The notes under the pieces: generated by a model
Told to the model about the DNA's origin: nothing
Databases searched by the model: none
What the model saw: only the letters and a program-made list of their open reading frames with translations
Source of the DNA: Actibacterium sp.
GTDB lineage: Bacteria; Pseudomonadota; Alphaproteobacteria; Rhodobacterales; Rhodobacteraceae
Length of the DNA stretch: 43,006 nucleotides
Assembly (NCBI GenBank): GCA_016278325.1
Contig: JADQCB010000027.1
Span: 1-43,006 of the forward strand
Direction: 5' to 3'
In this document: positions 8,744-18,044 of the stretch, in pieces
Position numbering within the stretch: position 1 is the first letter of the stretch
Layout: every line of letters begins with the position of its first letter
Made by a program: the position numbers and the translations under genes

Positions 8744-9631
8744 TCAGGGCGCCGGTGATCCGCTTGCCGTCCCGCCGAGCAGTTCGCCCAACAGCGGGTT
8801 CGGAAAGCGCCGGGCCAGGCTGACGGCAAGAAACCGTTCGCGGATCCCATCGAGCGTGGCCGCTTCGATCAGCACACCCGCTGCCAGTTCGTCGCGCACG
8901 ACGATGGGCGGGATCACGGCAAGGCCGGCGTCCTGGCGGGCGAGAAGGCGAAGCATCGCCATGTCGTCGGCCTCTGCCGCAATGGTCGGCGAAAGGCCCA
9001 GCCGCGTGATCAACGCGTCAAAGGCGGCGCGCAGCGCGGTTTCGGGCGTGGGCAGGATCAGCGCCTCCTCGGCGATCAGCCGGGCCAGCGGGCGCGCGGA
9101 TGCGCCAACCCGCGCAGGCGTGCCGATCAGGCTGATGGGCTGTTCGTCCAGCTGCTGGACCAGCCAGGGGCTTGCCGCGTCACGCGCCGGCGAAAGATTG
9201 GTCAGCACCACGTCCAGAGCCAGCCCTTCCAGCCCGCGCAACAATTCGGACTGCGATCCCGACCGCAGCACGACCTCGACATCGGGCCGCCCGATCAGGG
9301 GGCCGAGAAACTGCATCTGGAAGTTGCGCGAAAGCGTGGCCAGCGCCCCGACCCGCAGCGCGCGGCGCGTGCGGCCGGTTTCGCGCAGGGTGGCAGCCAG
9401 ATCATCGGCGGTGCGGAAGATCGACTCGGCGTGATCGAGCGCGATGCGCCCCGCCTCGGTCAGCACCAGCCCGCGACCGCGGCGTTCGAAAAGGGCATGG
9501 CCCAGCGCGGCCTCCAGGGTCTTGATCTGGCTCGACAATGCCGATTGCGACAGGTTCAGCCGCTGCGCCGCGCCGGTCAGCGTGCCATCGGTCGCAACGG
9601 CCCGGAACAGGCGCAGGTGATGCAGGTTCAT
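8744..9631 (-). CDS. LysR-family regulator next to dabBA
   Basis: Transcription factor of 295 residues with an N-terminal winged helix-turn-helix (MNLHHLRLFRAVA, then LTGAAQRLNLSQSALSSQIKTLE) and a C-terminal co-inducer domain. The start at 9629-9631 gives the canonical LysR N-terminus; a longer frame upstream runs into AT-rich promoter DNA and is unlikely. It is divergent from dabB with 107 bases between, the classic LysR arrangement, so it probably controls the bicarbonate uptake operon, as CbbR-type LysR proteins control carbon-fixation genes. Ligand unknown. It converges with phnN. Confidence 0.9.
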   Translation of the reverse strand: MNLHHLRLFRAVATDGTLTGAAQRLNLSQSALSSQIKTLEAALGHALFERRGRGLVLTEAGRIALDHAESIFRTADDLAATLRETGRTRRALRVGALATLSRNFQMQFLGPLIGRPDVEVVLRSGSQSELLRGLEGLALDVVLTNLSPARDAASPWLVQQLDEQPISLIGTPARVGASARPLARLIAEEALILPTPETALRAAFDALITRLGLSPTIAAEADDMAMLRLLARQDAGLAVIPPIVVRDELAAGVLIEAATLDGIRERFLAVSLARRFPNPLLGELLGGTASGSPAP

Positions 9632-9666
9632 GTCAGTATCAATTCGATAATATAGAACGTTTAAGC

Positions 9667-9685
9667 ATAAAATATGTAATTTTAT
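9667..9685. promoter_or_regulatory. AT-rich palindrome in the LysR/dabB divergent promoter
   Basis: ATAAAAT-N5-ATTTTAT is a perfect 7-bp inverted repeat in an AT-rich island (about 9640-9690) of otherwise GC-rich DNA, midway between the divergent LysR and dabB starts. It is a candidate operator or promoter element. It does not fit the strict T-N11-A LysR consensus, so the assignment is tentative. Confidence 0.45.
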
Positions 9686-9738
9686 AGAAGCCACGCAAGC
9701 GCTATTGCGACCTGACGAAAAATAGCCGGAGCGCGTTC

Positions 9739-11298
9739 ATGTCCCTTGCCCCCTTGCCGATCCTGGCACCGCTGATCCTGTTATCCGTCGCCACGCTGGC
9801 GGTGTCCCGCCCGGGCCCGCGCCCGGCGCCGTTGCCGCGCCTGGCCGAAGCGGCCGCGTTGGGCGCCCTTGCGCTGAGCGGTGCGGGGATCGTCCAGCTG
9901 GCGCTCGGCGGGCCGCGCGACCTGGTCCTCGGGGGCGGCCCGGCACAAATCACCTTTCGCCTCGACGCGGTGAGCGCCACGATGACAGCGCTGGTGGCCT
10001 TCGTCGGCTGGATCGTGCTGCGCTTTTCGCGCAGCTATCTTGACGGCGAGGCGCGCGAAGGCCGGTTCCACGGCCTGATGCTGGCCACGCTGGCGGCGGT
10101 GCTGCTGCTGGTGCAGGCGGGCAGCATGGCCAGCCTCGTCGTGGCTTTCGCCGCGGTCGGGCTGGGGCTGCGGCAGCTGTTGCTGTTCTACCCGGACCGG
10201 CCCGAAGCCCGGCGGGCAGCGGCCAAGTTCGCGCTGGTCTGGCATGGGGGCGATCTGTTGCTGGCCCTCGCCGGCGCCCTGTTCTGGCTGGCCTTCGGCA
10301 CCGCCGGCCTGGCCGGCATCGGGCAGTCGGCACAAGCGGCCATGCCGCTGTCGGCGCAGGGCGCGGTGGCCCTCGTGGTGCTGGCCGCGGCGCTGAAGAC
10401 CGCGAGCTTTCCGCTGCATGGCTGGCTGAGCGAAGTGATGGAGGCGCCCACCCCGGTTTCCGCCCTGCTGCATGCAGGGATCGTGAACGCGGGTGGCGTG
10501 CTCCTGATCCGGTTGGCCGAGCCCGTCCAGGCCAGCCCGGGTGCGATGGCCGCACTGGTCATGCTGGGGGGCTTCACCGCGCTGTTCGGCGCCACGGTGA
10601 TGCTGACGCAAAGCGCGATCAAGACAGCGCTGGCCTGGTCCACGGTCAGCCAGATGGGCTTCATGCTGTTGCAATGCGGGCTGGGCCTGTGGGCGCTGGC
10701 GCTGCTGCATATCGTGGCCCATTCGCTCTACAAGGCGCATGCTTTCCTGGGGTCGGGCGGCGCGGTGCAGGCGGTGGCGGCGACCCGGCGGCCGGGCCCC
10801 GTGGCGGTGCCCGGACTGGCCGCGGTCGGCAAGGCCTTCGCGCTCGCGCTCGTGCTCTATGCAGGGGTGGCGGCCGGCTTCGGCCTGCTCGGGGAACACA
10901 AGCCGCCGCAGGCGCTGGCGCTGGGGGCGATCCTGGTGTTCGGTGTCGCCTACCTGGTTGCGCAGGGCCTTGCCGATGCTGCGCCGGCCGCGCTGACACG
11001 GCGCACCGCTCTGGCTTCGCTCGGCGCGGCGGTGGCATATTTCGGATTCCACCTTCTGGCCGGTGCGCTCTGGGGCGCATATCTGCCGGACCCGCCTGTG
11101 CCCGGCGCGCTCGAATGGGCGCTGATCGTGCTGGCGGTGACGTCCTTCGGGCTTGTGGCCGTGGCACAGGCGCTGTTCCCGCTATGGGCGCATCACCCCG
11201 CGGCCACCGGCCTGCGCGTGCATGTGGCGAACGGATTCTACCTCAATGCGACCCTCGACCGGCTGATCGGCGGGTTCAGACCCTCCGGTCCCTTCTGA
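9739..11298 (+). CDS. dabB: inorganic carbon uptake subunit DabB (NuoL/MrpA-like)
   Basis: Polytopic membrane protein of 519 residues from the proton-conducting NuoL/MrpA family, paired with DabA. DabAB couples an ion gradient to one-way hydration of CO2 to bicarbonate in the cytoplasm. It has about 13 hydrophobic segments and the conserved family core [24 protein letters not shown] at about 221-244, with a Lys in LKTASFPLH and a Glu in the broken helix. GGAG 8 bases before the ATG fixes the start. dabA begins 31 bases downstream. Read alone it could be called NADH dehydrogenase subunit 5, but there is no other complex I gene here and the DUF2309 partner decides the assignment. Confidence 0.9.
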   Translation: MSLAPLPILAPLILLSVATLAVSRPGPRPAPLPRLAEAAALGALALSGAGIVQLALGGPRDLVLGGGPAQITFRLDAVSATMTALVAFVGWIVLRFSRSYLDGEAREGRFHGLMLATLAAVLLLVQAGSMASLVVAFAAVGLGLRQLLLFYPDRPEARRAAAKFALVWHGGDLLLALAGALFWLAFGTAGLAGIGQSAQAAMPLSAQGAVALVVLAAALKTASFPLHGWLSEVMEAPTPVSALLHAGIVNAGGVLLIRLAEPVQASPGAMAALVMLGGFTALFGATVMLTQSAIKTALAWSTVSQMGFMLLQCGLGLWALALLHIVAHSLYKAHAFLGSGGAVQAVAATRRPGPVAVPGLAAVGKAFALALVLYAGVAAGFGLLGEHKPPQALALGAILVFGVAYLVAQGLADAAPAALTRRTALASLGAAVAYFGFHLLAGALWGAYLPDPPVPGALEWALIVLAVTSFGLVAVAQALFPLWAHHPAATGLRVHVANGFYLNATLDRLIGGFRPSGPF

Positions 11299-11329
11299 CC
11301 GCACGGACCCCAGACAGACGGAGAAAGCA

Positions 11330-13711
11330 ATGTTCCTGAAACATGCACAGATCGCGCCGGACCGGATGACCGGCCTGTTGAAATCGGCCGAGGCCGCCGC
11401 CCGCGCCATTCCGCCGGCCTTCCCGCTGGATGCGACCGTGGCGGTCAACCCCTTCCTCGGCCAGACCGGCGAGGATCTGGCGACGGCCGCCGCGCGGCTG
11501 GCGCGGGTCGGCGGGGCACGGCTGACCCGGCCCCGCGAAGACTATGCCGCCGAGGTGGCAGCGGGGCGGATCACCGACGAGGATCTTGCCGCGGCGCTGA
11601 TCGCCAGTCCCTCGGGATTGAAGCCGGCCGATCTTTCGCTTCTCAAGGCGAAACTCGCGACCGAAAGCCCCGCGCCGCGGGCGTTGCCGACGATCGCGCA
11701 TCTTGCCGCCCCCACGACGGGAACCGACTGGCCCGCCGTCATCGGGCGCAGTGTCGGCCTGTGGGCCGCGGGCCATTTCGACCGGGGCCAGGCGCTTTGG
11801 ACACCCGCGCCGGGCAAGGGCGCCTTAGCCGCCTGGCGGGACTGGGCAAGTAACGACCTGACCCCGGAAATCGCGGGGCTCCCGGGGTTCTGCGCCCATG
11901 TCGCCGCGGCCCCCGACACGGCCGAGCGCGCCATCCTGCGCGCAAGCGAACGGCTGGGGATCACCGGCGATGCGGCCGAGACCTGTTTCCACCGGTTGCT
12001 GATGGATCTCGGCGGCTGGGCACAGCATGCGCGCTGGCTGCTCTGGACGGCCGAGCTGGAGGGCGACGTGGATGCCACGATCACCGACCTGCTGGCAATC
12101 CGGCTGATCTGGGAAGAGGCGCTTCTGGCTCATGCCCCGTCGGTCGCGGAGGATTGGGCGCAGACCTGCGCGGCCCATGCCGAACCGGTCGCCCCCACCC
12201 CCGACCAGGTGCTCGACACCATCCTGCAGGACGCTGCCGAGCATGCCCATCAACGGCGCATGACCGCGGCGCTGACCGGCCCGGCGACCGGGCCCGCCGC
12301 ACGGCCGCCCCTTCAGGCGACCTTCTGCATCGATGTACGCTCCGAAGTGTTCCGCAGGGCGCTGGAAAATGTCGACCCCGGCATCGCCACGCTGGGGTTC
12401 GCCGGGTTCTTCGGCCTGCCCGTCGCGCACCGCCCCTTCGCCTCGGACATCGAGCAGGCGCATCTTCCGGCGCTGCTGAAGCCCGGCCTCCGCTCTTGCG
12501 CCTCGACCGACCCGCAGGCCGAGATCGCGGCGCGCATCCGGGCCCGTGCCGCCCGGGCCTGGGGCCGGTTCCGGCAGGCCGCCGTTTCCTCTTTCGCCTT
12601 TGTCGAGGCGGCCGGCCCGTTCTATGGCGCTAAACTCGTCCGCGATGCTCTGGGCCTTGCGAAAGGCGCACCCGAGACAGAACCGGCCCCGCGGATCGAC
12701 GGCGACATGCCGGCCGAGGCCAAGGCCGCCACCGCCGCCGCGGTGCTGCACGCCATGAGCCTGACCGCCGGCCACGCCCGGCTGGTGCTTCTCGTCGGGC
12801 ACGGCGCGCGCATGACCAACAACCCCCATGAGAGCGCCTATCATTGCGGCGCCTGCGGCGGGCATTCGGGCGCGGTTTCATCGCGGCTGCTTGCGGGGCT
12901 GCTCAACGACCCCGAGACACGGGCGGGCCTGCCCGCATATGGAATAGATCTGCCCGCGGACACGCTTTTCGTGGCGGGGCTGCACGACACCACGCGCGAT
13001 GTCGTCACGCTCTGGCCGGACGCGGGCGCGGAGGAACATGCCGCGGATCTGGCGAAGGCACGCGCCTGGCTTGCGCAGGCGGGCCTGGCAGCCCGGGCCG
13101 AGCGGGCATCGGGCCTGCCGGGGGCAAGTGCGGCCACGGTTGCGGCGCGCGCGACCGATTGGGCCGAGCTGCGCCCCGAATGGGGGCTGGCGGGCTGCGC
13201 CGCGTTCATTGCGGCGCCGCGCGACATGACGGCCGGGCGCGACTTCGGCGGCCGCACCTTCCTGCACAGCTACGACTGGCGGGCGGATGAAGATTTTGCC
13301 ACGCTAGAGATGATCCTGACCGCGCCGGTCGTGGTCGCAAGCTGGATCAGCCTGCAATATTACGGCTCGACTGTGGCCCCGGCGGTTTTCGGCGGCGGCA
13401 ACAAGCTGATCCACAACGTCACCGGCGGTATCGGCGTGGTTCAGGGCAATGGCGGCATCCTGCGCCCGGGCCTGCCCTGGCAGACGGTGCATGACGGCGC
13501 GCGCCTTGCCCATGAGCCGCTGCGCCTGTCGGTGCTGATCGAGGCCCCGCAGCAGGAAATCTCCGGGGCGCTGGCCCGCCACGACGATGTGCGCGCATTG
13601 TTCGACAATGGCTGGCTGCATCTCTTCGCGCTGGAAGAGGGCCGCATCAAGGCCCGGTGGCGCCCCGGCCGCGGCTGGCACGCGGCCGCGCGCCCGGCGC
13701 AAGCGGCGTGA
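11330..13711 (+). CDS. dabA: inorganic carbon uptake subunit DabA (DUF2309)
   Basis: Soluble or peripheral beta-carbonic-anhydrase-like subunit of the DabAB pump, 793 residues. The zinc-site residues can be read off: Cys333 and Asp335 in FCIDVRSE, and His491 and Cys506 in [22 protein letters not shown]. The spacings, C-x-D and 15 residues from His to Cys, match those I recall for the Halothiobacillus protein (C351/D353, H524/C539), so the site looks intact. The start is preceded by GGAGAAAGCA. It forms a two-gene operon with dabB and converges on the BhcC-like gene. Confidence 0.93.
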   Translation: MFLKHAQIAPDRMTGLLKSAEAAARAIPPAFPLDATVAVNPFLGQTGEDLATAAARLARVGGARLTRPREDYAAEVAAGRITDEDLAAALIASPSGLKPADLSLLKAKLATESPAPRALPTIAHLAAPTTGTDWPAVIGRSVGLWAAGHFDRGQALWTPAPGKGALAAWRDWASNDLTPEIAGLPGFCAHVAAAPDTAERAILRASERLGITGDAAETCFHRLLMDLGGWAQHARWLLWTAELEGDVDATITDLLAIRLIWEEALLAHAPSVAEDWAQTCAAHAEPVAPTPDQVLDTILQDAAEHAHQRRMTAALTGPATGPAARPPLQATFCIDVRSEVFRRALENVDPGIATLGFAGFFGLPVAHRPFASDIEQAHLPALLKPGLRSCASTDPQAEIAARIRARAARAWGRFRQAAVSSFAFVEAAGPFYGAKLVRDALGLAKGAPETEPAPRIDGDMPAEAKAATAAAVLHAMSLTAGHARLVLLVGHGARMTNNPHESAYHCGACGGHSGAVSSRLLAGLLNDPETRAGLPAYGIDLPADTLFVAGLHDTTRDVVTLWPDAGAEEHAADLAKARAWLAQAGLAARAERASGLPGASAATVAARATDWAELRPEWGLAGCAAFIAAPRDMTAGRDFGGRTFLHSYDWRADEDFATLEMILTAPVVVASWISLQYYGSTVAPAVFGGGNKLIHNVTGGIGVVQGNGGILRPGLPWQTVHDGARLAHEPLRLSVLIEAPQQEISGALARHDDVRALFDNGWLHLFALEEGRIKARWRPGRGWHAAARPAQAA

Positions 13712-13732
13712 ACCGCCCTGCATGATCGGCAA

Positions 13733-13771
13733 CCGGGCCCCGCGGTCGAAAGATCGCGCGGTCCGGCCCGG
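13733..13771. terminator. GC-rich hairpin between convergent genes
   Basis: CCGGGCC at 13733-13739 pairs with GGCCCGG at 13765-13771, with further imperfect pairing inside (CCGCGGTC/GATCGCGCGG) around a GAAA loop. It lies just after dabA in the 132-base convergent gap and could stop transcription from both sides. There is no T-run, so it is not a textbook intrinsic terminator. Confidence 0.4.
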
Positions 13772-13843
13772 CGAAAGCGGCAGACTCGTTTCTTGTCTGG
13801 CCCCGGCGCACGACCCCGTGCCACCGAGGCCCCGGCACCGGGA

Positions 13844-15007
13844 TCAGAAGGCCTTTCCGCGCGCGGAAACCGGCCACAGGGTTTCGACGGTGTCGCCGCG
13901 CAGGCAGACATACCACTCGTGCAGGTTGCAGGTGGGGTCGCAATGCCCGGGCACCAGCCGGAGCTTGTCACCCACCGCCAGCACGCCGCCGGGATCGGAA
14001 ATCACGCCATGTTCGTCGGCGCATTTGAGAAATTCGATATCCTCGCGCCCGAAAATCGCCGGAAGGCCGCTATCGACCGACTGCACCTTCAGCCCGGCAT
14101 CGCAGATCGCCCGGTCGGGCTTCACATGCGACATGATGCCGGTCAGGATGAACAGCGCGTTTTCCCATTCGCCCTGGTCGAGGCGGAGACCTTCGCGGTT
14201 GCGCACGCGCCCGTAATCGGCATCCATGAACGCGTAAGAGCCGCATTGCAGCTCGTTGAAGACACCGGACGATCCTTCGAATTCGAAGCTGCCGGTGCCG
14301 CCCCCGCCAACGATGTCGCATTCCAGGCCTGCGGCCGCAAGCGCGCTGACCGCGTCGCGCGCGATCGCAATGGCGATCTCTGCCTTCTCGCGGCGCGCTT
14401 CGAAAAGTTCCAGGTGCTGCATCGCCCCCTGATAGGCCTGAACGCCGGCGAATTTCAGCCCCGGCGCCGCATCGATGGCGCGGGCGATCGTAACCACGTC
14501 CGCTGTCGTGCCGACGCCGCAGCGGCCGCCCCCGCAATCGACCTCGACCAGGCATTCGATCTGCGTCGCGTGGGTAGTGGCCGCCGCCGAAAGCGTGGCC
14601 ACGTTTTCAAGGTCATCGACACAGACGATGATCCGTGCGCCCAGCCGGGGCAGTTGCGCAAGCCGCGCCAGCATGACCGGGTCGCGCACCTCGTTGGAGA
14701 TCAGGATATCGGTGATACCCCCGCGTGCGAAAACTTCGGCCTCGCTGACCTTCTGACAACACACACCGCAGGCACCGCCGATATCCTGTTGCAACCACTG
14801 CACATCCACCGACTTGTGCATCTTGCCATGCGTGCGCAGACGCACGCCCATGCGCTGCGCAAGGCGTCCCATCCTGCGGATATTGCGTTCCAGCGCGTCA
14901 AGATCCAGCAAAAGGCACGGGGTCTGGACCTGCGCAACGTTCATCCCCGGCAGGGCGGGCAGGTCGAACCCCACCGCCAGCCCGTCGAATTTTTCCATGT
15001 CGTCCAT
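13844..15007 (-). CDS. 3-hydroxy-D-aspartate aldolase-like protein (BhcC family)
   Basis: Fold-type III PLP enzyme of the D-threonine aldolase/D-serine dehydratase family. Its 387 residues equal the length I recall for Paracoccus BhcC, which splits beta-hydroxyaspartate into glycine and glyoxylate. Seen: Lys62 in RTHGKMHK (Schiff-base lysine), GVCCQKVSEAEVFARGG, GGGGTGSFEFE for phosphate binding, and metal-site His355 and Asp357 in GHCDPTCN. The similarity runs the full length (for example FDLPALPGM and WPVSARGK). The start at 15005-15007 gives the family N-terminus and has GGATGGAAAA upstream; the much longer open frame upstream is spurious. The other cycle genes (bhcA, B, D, R) are not here, so D-threonine or D-3-hydroxyaspartate turnover are both possible. 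Confidence 0.85.
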   Translation of the reverse strand: MDDMEKFDGLAVGFDLPALPGMNVAQVQTPCLLLDLDALERNIRRMGRLAQRMGVRLRTHGKMHKSVDVQWLQQDIGGACGVCCQKVSEAEVFARGGITDILISNEVRDPVMLARLAQLPRLGARIIVCVDDLENVATLSAAATTHATQIECLVEVDCGGGRCGVGTTADVVTIARAIDAAPGLKFAGVQAYQGAMQHLELFEARREKAEIAIAIARDAVSALAAAGLECDIVGGGGTGSFEFEGSSGVFNELQCGSYAFMDADYGRVRNREGLRLDQGEWENALFILTGIMSHVKPDRAICDAGLKVQSVDSGLPAIFGREDIEFLKCADEHGVISDPGGVLAVGDKLRLVPGHCDPTCNLHEWYVCLRGDTVETLWPVSARGKAF

Positions 15008-15223
15008 TTTTCCATCCGGGCCCGTTGGCCGCCGCTTTCCCGGCCCGGGCATTTCATTCACGGGGGCGATGATGCCGCCGACAATCCCGGCTGCCAAGCC
15101 GATTCCGGCAGGTTGGCGCCGCCGACGCACGCTAACCAATCTGCGGTTTTGCCAAGACCCTTGTATTCGGCTAGTCTCGACCAGAGATATTTGAAGAGTG
15201 ATTGAAACCGGAGGAGTCGGAAA

Positions 15224-15511
15224 ATGGTCGACAAGAGCGAATACATTGAAAAGGCGAAAGCACGTCTCGACCAGTGGAACGCCGAGATCGAAAAGCTGAA
15301 GGCGAAGGCGGACGAAGCCGAGGCCGATGCAAAGGTCGGGTATCAGAAGCAGATCGAAGAGATTCGCGCGCAGCGCGACGAGGCCGAGAAGAAGATGAAG
15401 GAAATGCAGGCGGCCAGCGGCGACGCCTGGCATGAAATGAAGGCCGGCCTCGACAAGGCCTGGGATGATCTCGGGAAAGCCTTCCAGAACGCGATGGCAC
15501 GGTTCCGCTGA
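15224..15511 (+). CDS. small coiled-coil protein (sll1863-like stress protein)
   Basis: A 95-residue, highly charged, almost wholly helical protein with heptad-like Lys/Glu/Ala repeats at about 5-60 and a C-terminal amphipathic stretch with Trp (AWDDLGKAFQNAMARF). It has no signal peptide or membrane segment. The composition and ending match small proteins often annotated as sll1863-family stress response, but no reaction is known. A strong GGAGGAG lies 7 bases upstream of the ATG, suggesting high expression. It is divergent from the aldolase gene across a 216-base gap and is followed by a convergent inverted repeat. Confidence 0.75.
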   Translation: MVDKSEYIEKAKARLDQWNAEIEKLKAKADEAEADAKVGYQKQIEEIRAQRDEAEKKMKEMQAASGDAWHEMKAGLDKAWDDLGKAFQNAMARFR

Positions 15512-15526
15512 ACGCGATCCGGCACG

Positions 15527-15587
15527 CCCCGAACCGCGCCTGATCCCCGCGCTTACCGGCGCGACCCCGGATTGCGGCGGTTCGGGG
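15527..15587. terminator. inverted repeat between convergent genes
   Basis: CCCCGAACCG at 15527-15536 is exactly mirrored by CGGTTCGGGG at 15578-15587, with a 41-base interior that is itself GC-rich and partly self-complementary. It occupies the 81-base gap between the small coiled-coil gene and the end of the deacetylase operon, so it may terminate transcription from both directions. No T-run. Confidence 0.45.
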
Positions 15588-15592
15588 TGCTG

Positions 15593-16621
15593 TCACCCTG
15601 ATAGGTCGCGAAAGCCGCTCAGCGCGCTGGTCAGGTTATCGGCCAGCGCGTCGCACAGGTATCCGCCTTCCTGCACGAACAATGTCGGCAGGCCCAGCCC
15701 GGCGATGGCCGCACCGATGCGCGCGAAACCGGGCGTGGTGACGGCGAACCCCTTGAACGGGTCGTCGATGAAGGTATCGAGCCCCAATGCGACCACCACG
15801 GCGTCGGCCCCGAAGCTGCGGATCCGCGCCAGCGCCCCCTCCAGCGCGGTCAGGTAGTCGTCATCGCCGGTGCCGCGCGGCAGCGGAATGTTCAGGTTAT
15901 AGCCCAGCCCGGCCCCCTGCCCGCGTTCCTGCGCATGCCCCCAGAAGAACGGATAGAAGCGCACCGGATCGGCATGAAGCGACACGGTCAGCACATCCGA
16001 CCTGTCATGAAAGATGCCCTGCGTTCCGTTACCGTGGTGCACGTCGACATCCAGGATCGCCGGGCGCAACCCGGCGGCGCGGATCCGTTCGGCGGCGATT
16101 CCCGCGTTGTTGAGAAAACAGAACCCCCCCGCCAGGTCGCCGAAGGCATGGTGCCCCGGCGGGCGCGACAGCGCATAGACGCCACGTTCGCCGCCCAGCA
16201 GCAGGTCCGCCCCGCTCAGCGCCGTTTGCGCAGACCAATAGGCCGCCTCCCATGTGCCTTCGGCAATCGGACAGGCGGTGTCGGCCTGGTGATAGCCGGC
16301 CTGGCCGACCGCCGACCTGGGATAGCTGTCGCTGCGATTGGCCGGATGGATGTTGGGGATCACCTCTTGCCCTGCCCCGTCGATCCGGCGCCAGCGGGTA
16401 TGGATGTTTTCCAGAAAGCTCAGGTATTCCGCGGTATGGATCGCCGCGATCGGCCCCGGCCCGGCATCGGCGGGTTCGGCGAATACACAACCTGCGGCCT
16501 CGGCCCCCGCTTTCAGCCGGTCGATCCGCGCCGGTTGCTCGGGATTGGGCAGAAGCACCCCGTTCGCCATGAAATTCCTGGGGTCGTGGCGCCACTGGCG
16601 GGCGTCGAAAACGGCTTTCAT
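15593..16621 (-). CDS. acetylpolyamine amidohydrolase/HDAC-family deacetylase
   Basis: Zn-dependent amide deacetylase of the arginase/deacetylase fold, 342 residues, closest in layout to bacterial acetylpolyamine amidohydrolase. The active site is complete: tandem His157-His158 in RPPGHHAF, metal ligands Asp193 and His195 in DVDVHHGNGTQ, Asp282 in GLDTF, and Tyr321 in EGGY. It is the last of eight co-oriented genes and overlaps the acetyltransferase gene by 4 bases, an acetylase/deacetylase pair. In the beta-lysine hypothesis it would remove the acetyl group from 4-acetamidobutyryl-CoA or 4-acetamidobutyrate to give 4-aminobutyrate; otherwise it deacetylates imported acetylpolyamines. Family is firm, substrate inferred. 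Confidence 0.9.
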   Translation of the reverse strand: MKAVFDARQWRHDPRNFMANGVLLPNPEQPARIDRLKAGAEAAGCVFAEPADAGPGPIAAIHTAEYLSFLENIHTRWRRIDGAGQEVIPNIHPANRSDSYPRSAVGQAGYHQADTACPIAEGTWEAAYWSAQTALSGADLLLGGERGVYALSRPPGHHAFGDLAGGFCFLNNAGIAAERIRAAGLRPAILDVDVHHGNGTQGIFHDRSDVLTVSLHADPVRFYPFFWGHAQERGQGAGLGYNLNIPLPRGTGDDDYLTALEGALARIRSFGADAVVVALGLDTFIDDPFKGFAVTTPGFARIGAAIAGLGLPTLFVQEGGYLCDALADNLTSALSGFRDLSG

Positions 16622-17094
16622 GTCAGTCCTTTCAGGGCGTCCAGCCCGGTTTCGTTCAATATCATGATCGTTTCGCCCGCCATCGGGACGAACCCCATCC
16701 GGTCATAGAAGCGGCGCGCGCCGGGGCTGCTGTCATAGACCGCGAGCTTGATGAACCCCGGCCCGCCGTCAGCCGCCGCCACGCCGGCGATCAGCCGCGG
16801 CCCCAGCCCGCGCCCGCGCATCTGCGGTGCGACCCAGAGGTCGGACACATAGACGCCCCGCCCGCCCTTGACGGTCGAGAACACGGGCGAGAACATCGCC
16901 AGCCCGACGATGGCATCCTGTTCGTCCAGCGCCAGAACCGCGGCAAAGGACGGGCTTGCGCCGAACCCGGCCTCGGTGAGCCCGTCCAGATCCGTGTTGT
17001 AGGGATCGCCCAGCGTCTGCGCCAGATGCCGCAGCGCCGTGTCGAGCCGGGCCGCGTCGGGCCTGGTCGCCTTGCGGATCGTCACCACGTCCAT
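16618..17094 (-). CDS. GNAT-family N-acetyltransferase
   Basis: Acetyl-CoA-dependent N-acetyltransferase of 158 residues, a single GNAT domain. The acetyl-CoA pyrophosphate-binding motif RGRGLG is at 93-98 (motif A), preceded by a YVSDLWVAP strand, and a C-terminal ARRFYDRMGFVPM provides the usual Tyr. It sits 3 bases downstream of the BKACE gene and overlaps the deacetylase start by ATGA, so it belongs to the catabolic operon. In that context acetylation of a terminal amine (N6 of beta-lysine, or a polyamine) is the best guess. It is not obviously related to AblB of methanogens beyond the fold. Confidence 0.88.
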   Translation of the reverse strand: MDVVTIRKATRPDAARLDTALRHLAQTLGDPYNTDLDGLTEAGFGASPSFAAVLALDEQDAIVGLAMFSPVFSTVKGGRGVYVSDLWVAPQMRGRGLGPRLIAGVAAADGGPGFIKLAVYDSSPGARRFYDRMGFVPMAGETIMILNETGLDALKGLT

Positions 17095-17097
17095 CTT

Positions 17098-18024
17098 TCA
17101 GATCGCCGTCCTGTCGCCGCCCTTGAGGCCAAGCATCTGCCGCGCCTCGGCCGGGGTTGCAACCGCATGGCCCAGCTCCTCGACGATGCGGCGGATCTTG
17201 GCCACCTGCTGGGCGTTGGTTTCGGCCAGTCGTCCGCGCGCGATCATCAGGCTGTCCTCCAGGCCGACACGCACATGCCCGCCCATGGCTGCCGCCATGG
17301 TGACCAGCGGCATCTGGTGGCGCCCTGCCGCCAGAACCGAAAAGGCGTAATCCGCACCGAACAACTTGTCGGCGATGCCTTTCATATGCGTCAGGTTTTC
17401 AGGATCCGGGCCGATCCCGCCCAGGACGCCGAAAACGAACTGGATGAAAAGCGGCGCCTCGACCAGGCCCCGGTCCATGAAATGACGCAGCATGTAGAGG
17501 TGGCCGACGTCATAGCATTCGAACTCGAAGCGCGCCCCGCGTTCCTGTCCCATCTCGGTCAGGATGCGGGCGATATCGCGCGGGGTGTTCTTGAACACCA
17601 GGTCGTCGGAATTTTCCAGGAACGGCTTTTCCCAATCGTGCCTCCATTCGGAAATGCGCTCGGCCGCCGGATACATGGCGAAATTCATCGACCCCATGTT
17701 GAGCGAACACATTTCCGGTGCGGCGCGTTTCGGCGCGGCCAGCCGTTCTTCCAGCGTCATCACCGCACTGCCGCCGGTGGTGAGATTCAGCACCGCGTCG
17801 CTGGCCTGCTTGATCCGCGGCAGGAAGGCCATGAAATGCGCGGGATCGGATGACGGGCGGCCGTCGTCGGGGTCGCGGGCGTGAAGATGCAGGATCGCGG
17901 CGCCGGCCTCGGCCGCGGCAAGCGATTGCGCGGCGATCTCGTCGGCCGTGATCGGCAGATGCGGCGACATCGACGGCGTGTGGATCGAGCCGGTGACCGC
18001 GCATGTGATGATTGTCCTGGACAC
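17098..18024 (-). CDS. beta-keto acid cleavage enzyme (BKACE, DUF849)
   Basis: Zn-dependent TIM-barrel enzyme of 308 residues, related to 3-keto-5-aminohexanoate cleavage enzyme (Kce) of lysine fermentation. The family exchanges a beta-keto acid with acetyl-CoA to give acetoacetate and a CoA ester two carbons shorter. Metal ligands His46 and His48 lie in HLHARDP, and the third, Glu256 followed by Asp257, in RVGLED. SMNFAMYP and FECYDVGHL are further family segments. It follows the aminotransferase by 20 bases and precedes the GNAT gene by 3. The neighbouring transaminase would supply a beta-keto acid from a beta-amino acid, which fits 6-acetamido-3-oxohexanoate as substrate. Confidence 0.92.
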   Translation of the reverse strand: MSRTIITCAVTGSIHTPSMSPHLPITADEIAAQSLAAAEAGAAILHLHARDPDDGRPSSDPAHFMAFLPRIKQASDAVLNLTTGGSAVMTLEERLAAPKRAAPEMCSLNMGSMNFAMYPAAERISEWRHDWEKPFLENSDDLVFKNTPRDIARILTEMGQERGARFEFECYDVGHLYMLRHFMDRGLVEAPLFIQFVFGVLGGIGPDPENLTHMKGIADKLFGADYAFSVLAAGRHQMPLVTMAAAMGGHVRVGLEDSLMIARGRLAETNAQQVAKIRRIVEELGHAVATPAEARQMLGLKGGDRTAI

Positions 18025-18044
18025 GTTTCCTCCGGGTCTGTCGC

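Noticed and set aside
9739-11298. NADH-quinone oxidoreductase subunit (NuoL) call
   Set aside because: The fold is shared, but no complex I genes are present and the DUF2309 partner follows directly, so DabB is the better call.
15008-15433. N-terminal extension of the BhcC-like frame
   Set aside because: Overlaps the divergent coiled-coil gene and promoter region; the ATG at 15007 gives exactly the family length.
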